From an uncultured Paenibacillaceae bacterium (GTDB taxonomy: Bacteria > Bacillota > Bacilli > Aneurinibacillales > Aneurinibacillaceae): DNA of 7,026 nucleotides. The position numbers and the translations under genes are program-made. A model generated the notes under the pieces. The model searched no databases, was not told where the DNA came from, and was given only the letters and a program-made list of their open reading frames with translations. The stretch spans positions 1 to 7,026 of the forward strand of contig CALNBV010000277.1 of NCBI GenBank assembly GCA_937874515.1. The letters are read 5' to 3'. This document shows positions 5,475-7,026 of this stretch, piece after piece (the first letter of the stretch is position 1; each line of letters begins with the position of its first letter).

Positions 5475-6863
5475 GTGGGTAACAAATGGATTGGAATCAC
5501 TGTAGCCGGAATCGTATTGACGACGGCAGCAGTCGGTGGATATAGTTTAGCCAACAAAAGTTTAAAAACTACAACGGTCAGTACCATTCCTGTTTCTATT
5601 GTTTCTGCAACCAATGGCTCCCTTTCGAAAGGCCAGATGTTTTCCGGGTTAACGGATACTGTAAAAAAGGTTCCCCTTGCCCCAGTTGTTTCCTCTAAGA
5701 TTACAAAAGTGTATGTAAAAGTAGGGGATAAGGTTAGCAAAGGACAACCTCTTTTCGCTGTGGATTCTGCTGCCATGCAACAAACCGTCAATCAGGCGAA
5801 AGCTGGATTAGATGCCGCAAGGGCAAATCTGGCACAGGCTCTTAAACAACAGGAAGCAATGAACCAACAGAACCAACAACTAACACAACAAGAGTTAAAT
5901 GCCCAGTACCAGGCAAAGGTAAAGGCAAGGGAAGATGCCATTGCCCGCAAAAATGCCAATGAAAAAGCCTTGCAACAAGCTGCAGTGAATCTCGAACAAG
6001 CACAAAAGAAATATGATAATGCCCGAAGCGATTATGAGGTGATAAAAAACCTCCATGCCAATGGTCAGGTTTCTGAGGAATCAGTGGAACAAGCTTTGCA
6101 GGAAATGAATCAGGCTGAAAGAGAATTAAATGCCGCAAAGAACGAGTACAATCGGTTAAAGAAAGAACAAGCCCAAATGGTCATTCCGCCAGAGCCGAGT
6201 AAACCGGGAACAGCGAATCCTCAATACATTACCCATCCTGGTGTTGAAGCGGCCAGAAAGCAAGTGGCTCAAGCGGAAAATATATATAAACAGGTAATAG
6301 CTAGTACAAACCCAGTCGTTACTGCACCTATTTCTGGCACTGTAGAGGCGATTAATGGTGGAGTAGGGAAAATGGCAAGCAATCGTGAGGTATTCATGGT
6401 TCTTGGGGATGTTCAGGGATTAAGAGTGGTTATGAATGTTCCTGAATCCCTGATTGATCAATTCCAAAACAATCAGAAAGTAGATATTTTGATTCCATCT
6501 ACAGAAACCAGATTGCAGGGAATTGTGCAAACCATTCATCCTGTAGATTCGAAAACCAAAAGTTGCCTGGTGGAAATCACTCTTCCAGATAGCAAAGGTT
6601 TGAAAGTTGGGCAAGTAGCACAAATCAATGTTCTTCCCAAGGATGCCAAACAAGGAATTGTTATTCCGATTGCCGCTTTATTAACGGAAAATCAAAAGAA
6701 GTATGTTTATATTGCTAATGGAGATAAAGCCATTAAAAAATATGTGACGATTACAGAGCAGGACATAGATTATGCTATTATTACCGGTGTAAATGAAGGG
6801 GATAAGGTAATTTATAAAGGCTTATCTCTTGTGAACGAGAATGTAAAGATTTCCATAAAATAA
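5475..6863 (+). CDS. RND efflux membrane-fusion (adaptor) protein, HlyD/AcrA type
   Basis: A 462-residue adaptor anchored by one N-terminal hydrophobic helix (about 5-25) with no lipobox Cys. A lipoyl-like half motif follows (68-97, with K-V-G-D-K-V-S-K-G-Q-P-L). Next is a long Gln/Ala/Lys-rich helical hairpin (about 101-275) with its tip near 190-202 (N-G-Q-V-S-E). The second lipoyl half is V-T-A-P-I-S-G-T-V (282-290), then beta-barrel and membrane-proximal domains to the end. The descending helix is broken by a Pro/Gly-rich stretch at 235-256, including P-P-E-P. The GTG start has AAGGGGGAG at 5459-5467 with 7 nt spacing. It lies 19 nt after the permease and is surely co-transcribed. The role is to couple the permease to an outer component or to stabilise it. 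The order permease-adaptor is the reverse of acrAB. Confidence 0.93.
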   Translation: MGNKWIGITVAGIVLTTAAVGGYSLANKSLKTTTVSTIPVSIVSATNGSLSKGQMFSGLTDTVKKVPLAPVVSSKITKVYVKVGDKVSKGQPLFAVDSAAMQQTVNQAKAGLDAARANLAQALKQQEAMNQQNQQLTQQELNAQYQAKVKAREDAIARKNANEKALQQAAVNLEQAQKKYDNARSDYEVIKNLHANGQVSEESVEQALQEMNQAERELNAAKNEYNRLKKEQAQMVIPPEPSKPGTANPQYITHPGVEAARKQVAQAENIYKQVIASTNPVVTAPISGTVEAINGGVGKMASNREVFMVLGDVQGLRVVMNVPESLIDQFQNNQKVDILIPSTETRLQGIVQTIHPVDSKTKSCLVEITLPDSKGLKVGQVAQINVLPKDAKQGIVIPIAALLTENQKKYVYIANGDKAIKKYVTITEQDIDYAIITGVNEGDKVIYKGLSLVNENVKISIK

Positions 6864-6886
6864 CGGGTTTATTTTTTCATCATCGG

Positions 6887-6915
6887 TCACATCCTGTGAG
6901 TGGATAGACACAGGA
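6887..6915 (+). promoter_or_regulatory. Two mutually exclusive hairpins before the last gene, one hiding its SD
   Basis: TCCTGTG (6892-6898) pairs perfectly with CACAGGA (6909-6915), which takes in the start of the SD AGGAGGG (6912-6918). Alternatively TCACA (6887-6891) pairs with TGTGA (6895-6899) around a 3-nt loop, which would free the SD. The two share bases 6895-6898, so only one can form at a time. The pairing is seen in sequence; a switch role is inference. Confidence 0.4.
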
Positions 6916-6926
6916 GGGATACATGG

Positions 6927-7026
6927 ATGAAAAAAATGCATGTGATTTTATTAGCGGTCTTTATCTTCACTTTAAATGCCAGTACTCATGTAGCAGCAAA
7001 TGCTCCGGTGTTCGAGGTAGAACATT
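6927..7026 (+). CDS. N-terminus of an exported protein, cut by window end (TolC-like candidate)
   Basis: Only 33 residues are visible. They form a classic Sec signal peptide: M-K-K-M-H, a hydrophobic core V-I-L-L-A-V-F-I-F-T-L, a polar stretch and a likely cleavage site after H-V-A-A, before N-A-P-V-F. ATG 6927 has AGGAGGG at 6912-6918 with 8 nt spacing. ATG 6923 is in another frame and gives a Cys-rich peptide with no signal features, so it was rejected. The gene is 63 nt after the adaptor, with no terminator between, so it is probably the third gene of the efflux operon. The position suggests a TolC-family partner (annotated in some Bacillota RND operons), but too little of the mature protein is visible to identify it. 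Confidence 0.75.
   Translation, partial: MKKMHVILLAVFIFTLNASTHVAANAPVFEVEH

Noticed and set aside
5441..5791. Minus-strand open frame across the permease-adaptor junction
   Set aside because: It is antisense to two secure genes and to their 19-nt gap carrying the adaptor SD, with no recognisable protein features.
5842..6138. Minus-strand open frame opposite the adaptor
   Set aside because: Its repeat-like composition (runs of L-P) simply mirrors the Gln/Ala-rich coiled coil on the + strand, and no SD or family match is seen.
6923..6925. ATG at 6923 as the start of the last gene
   Set aside because: It gives a Cys-rich peptide without signal features. ATG 6927 in another frame gives a clear Sec signal peptide with an 8-nt SD spacing.

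Overview
The window looks like chromosome from a low-to-moderate-GC Bacillota species, most likely a Bacillales-type Gram-positive. The grounds are the miaA-hfq gene order, a 76-residue Hfq with the Bacillota-type rim sequence RKEN, strong purine-rich Shine-Dalgarno (SD) sites at 5-9 nt spacing, several GTG starts and U-tailed intrinsic terminators. The genus cannot be read from the sequence. The other reading to keep open is a diderm Bacillota, because a tripartite-like efflux operon is present. No mobile element, CRISPR array, tRNA or rRNA was seen.

Layout, all genes on the + strand. (1) Positions 1-1134: the 3' portion of miaA (tRNA dimethylallyltransferase; its N-terminus lies before the window), then hfq, closed by a clean terminator with a GAAA tetraloop. 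(2) Positions 1135-2166: three small genes. They encode a three-helix membrane protein of DUF4870 type, a 56-residue coiled-coil protein, and a 97-residue charged helical protein that may resemble YlbD-type coat proteins. The cluster closes with a terminator whose stem begins inside the last codons. (3) Positions 2167-7026: a probable promoter and leader, then an efflux operon. It holds an RND/HAE1-type permease (1043 aa), a membrane-fusion adaptor (462 aa) and the start of an exported protein cut by the window end. No terminator separates the three, so they are probably co-transcribed.

In the efflux operon the permease would use the proton gradient to move a substrate, and the adaptor would extend from the membrane outer face. 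The exported third product could be the outer partner (a TolC-like protein is one possibility) or another secreted factor. The permease precedes the adaptor, the reverse of the common acrA-acrB order. Two of the five AcrB proton-relay residues are changed (D408 equivalent to Phe, K940 equivalent to Asn).

The most unusual unexplained structure is at the RNA level. Three of the SD sites (coiled-coil gene, permease gene and terminal exported-protein gene) lie in inverted repeats that could hide them in the transcript. The strongest, at 1575-1624, has 15 pairs over 16 positions. No wholly new system is evident. The best leads are these leaders and the altered RND relay.
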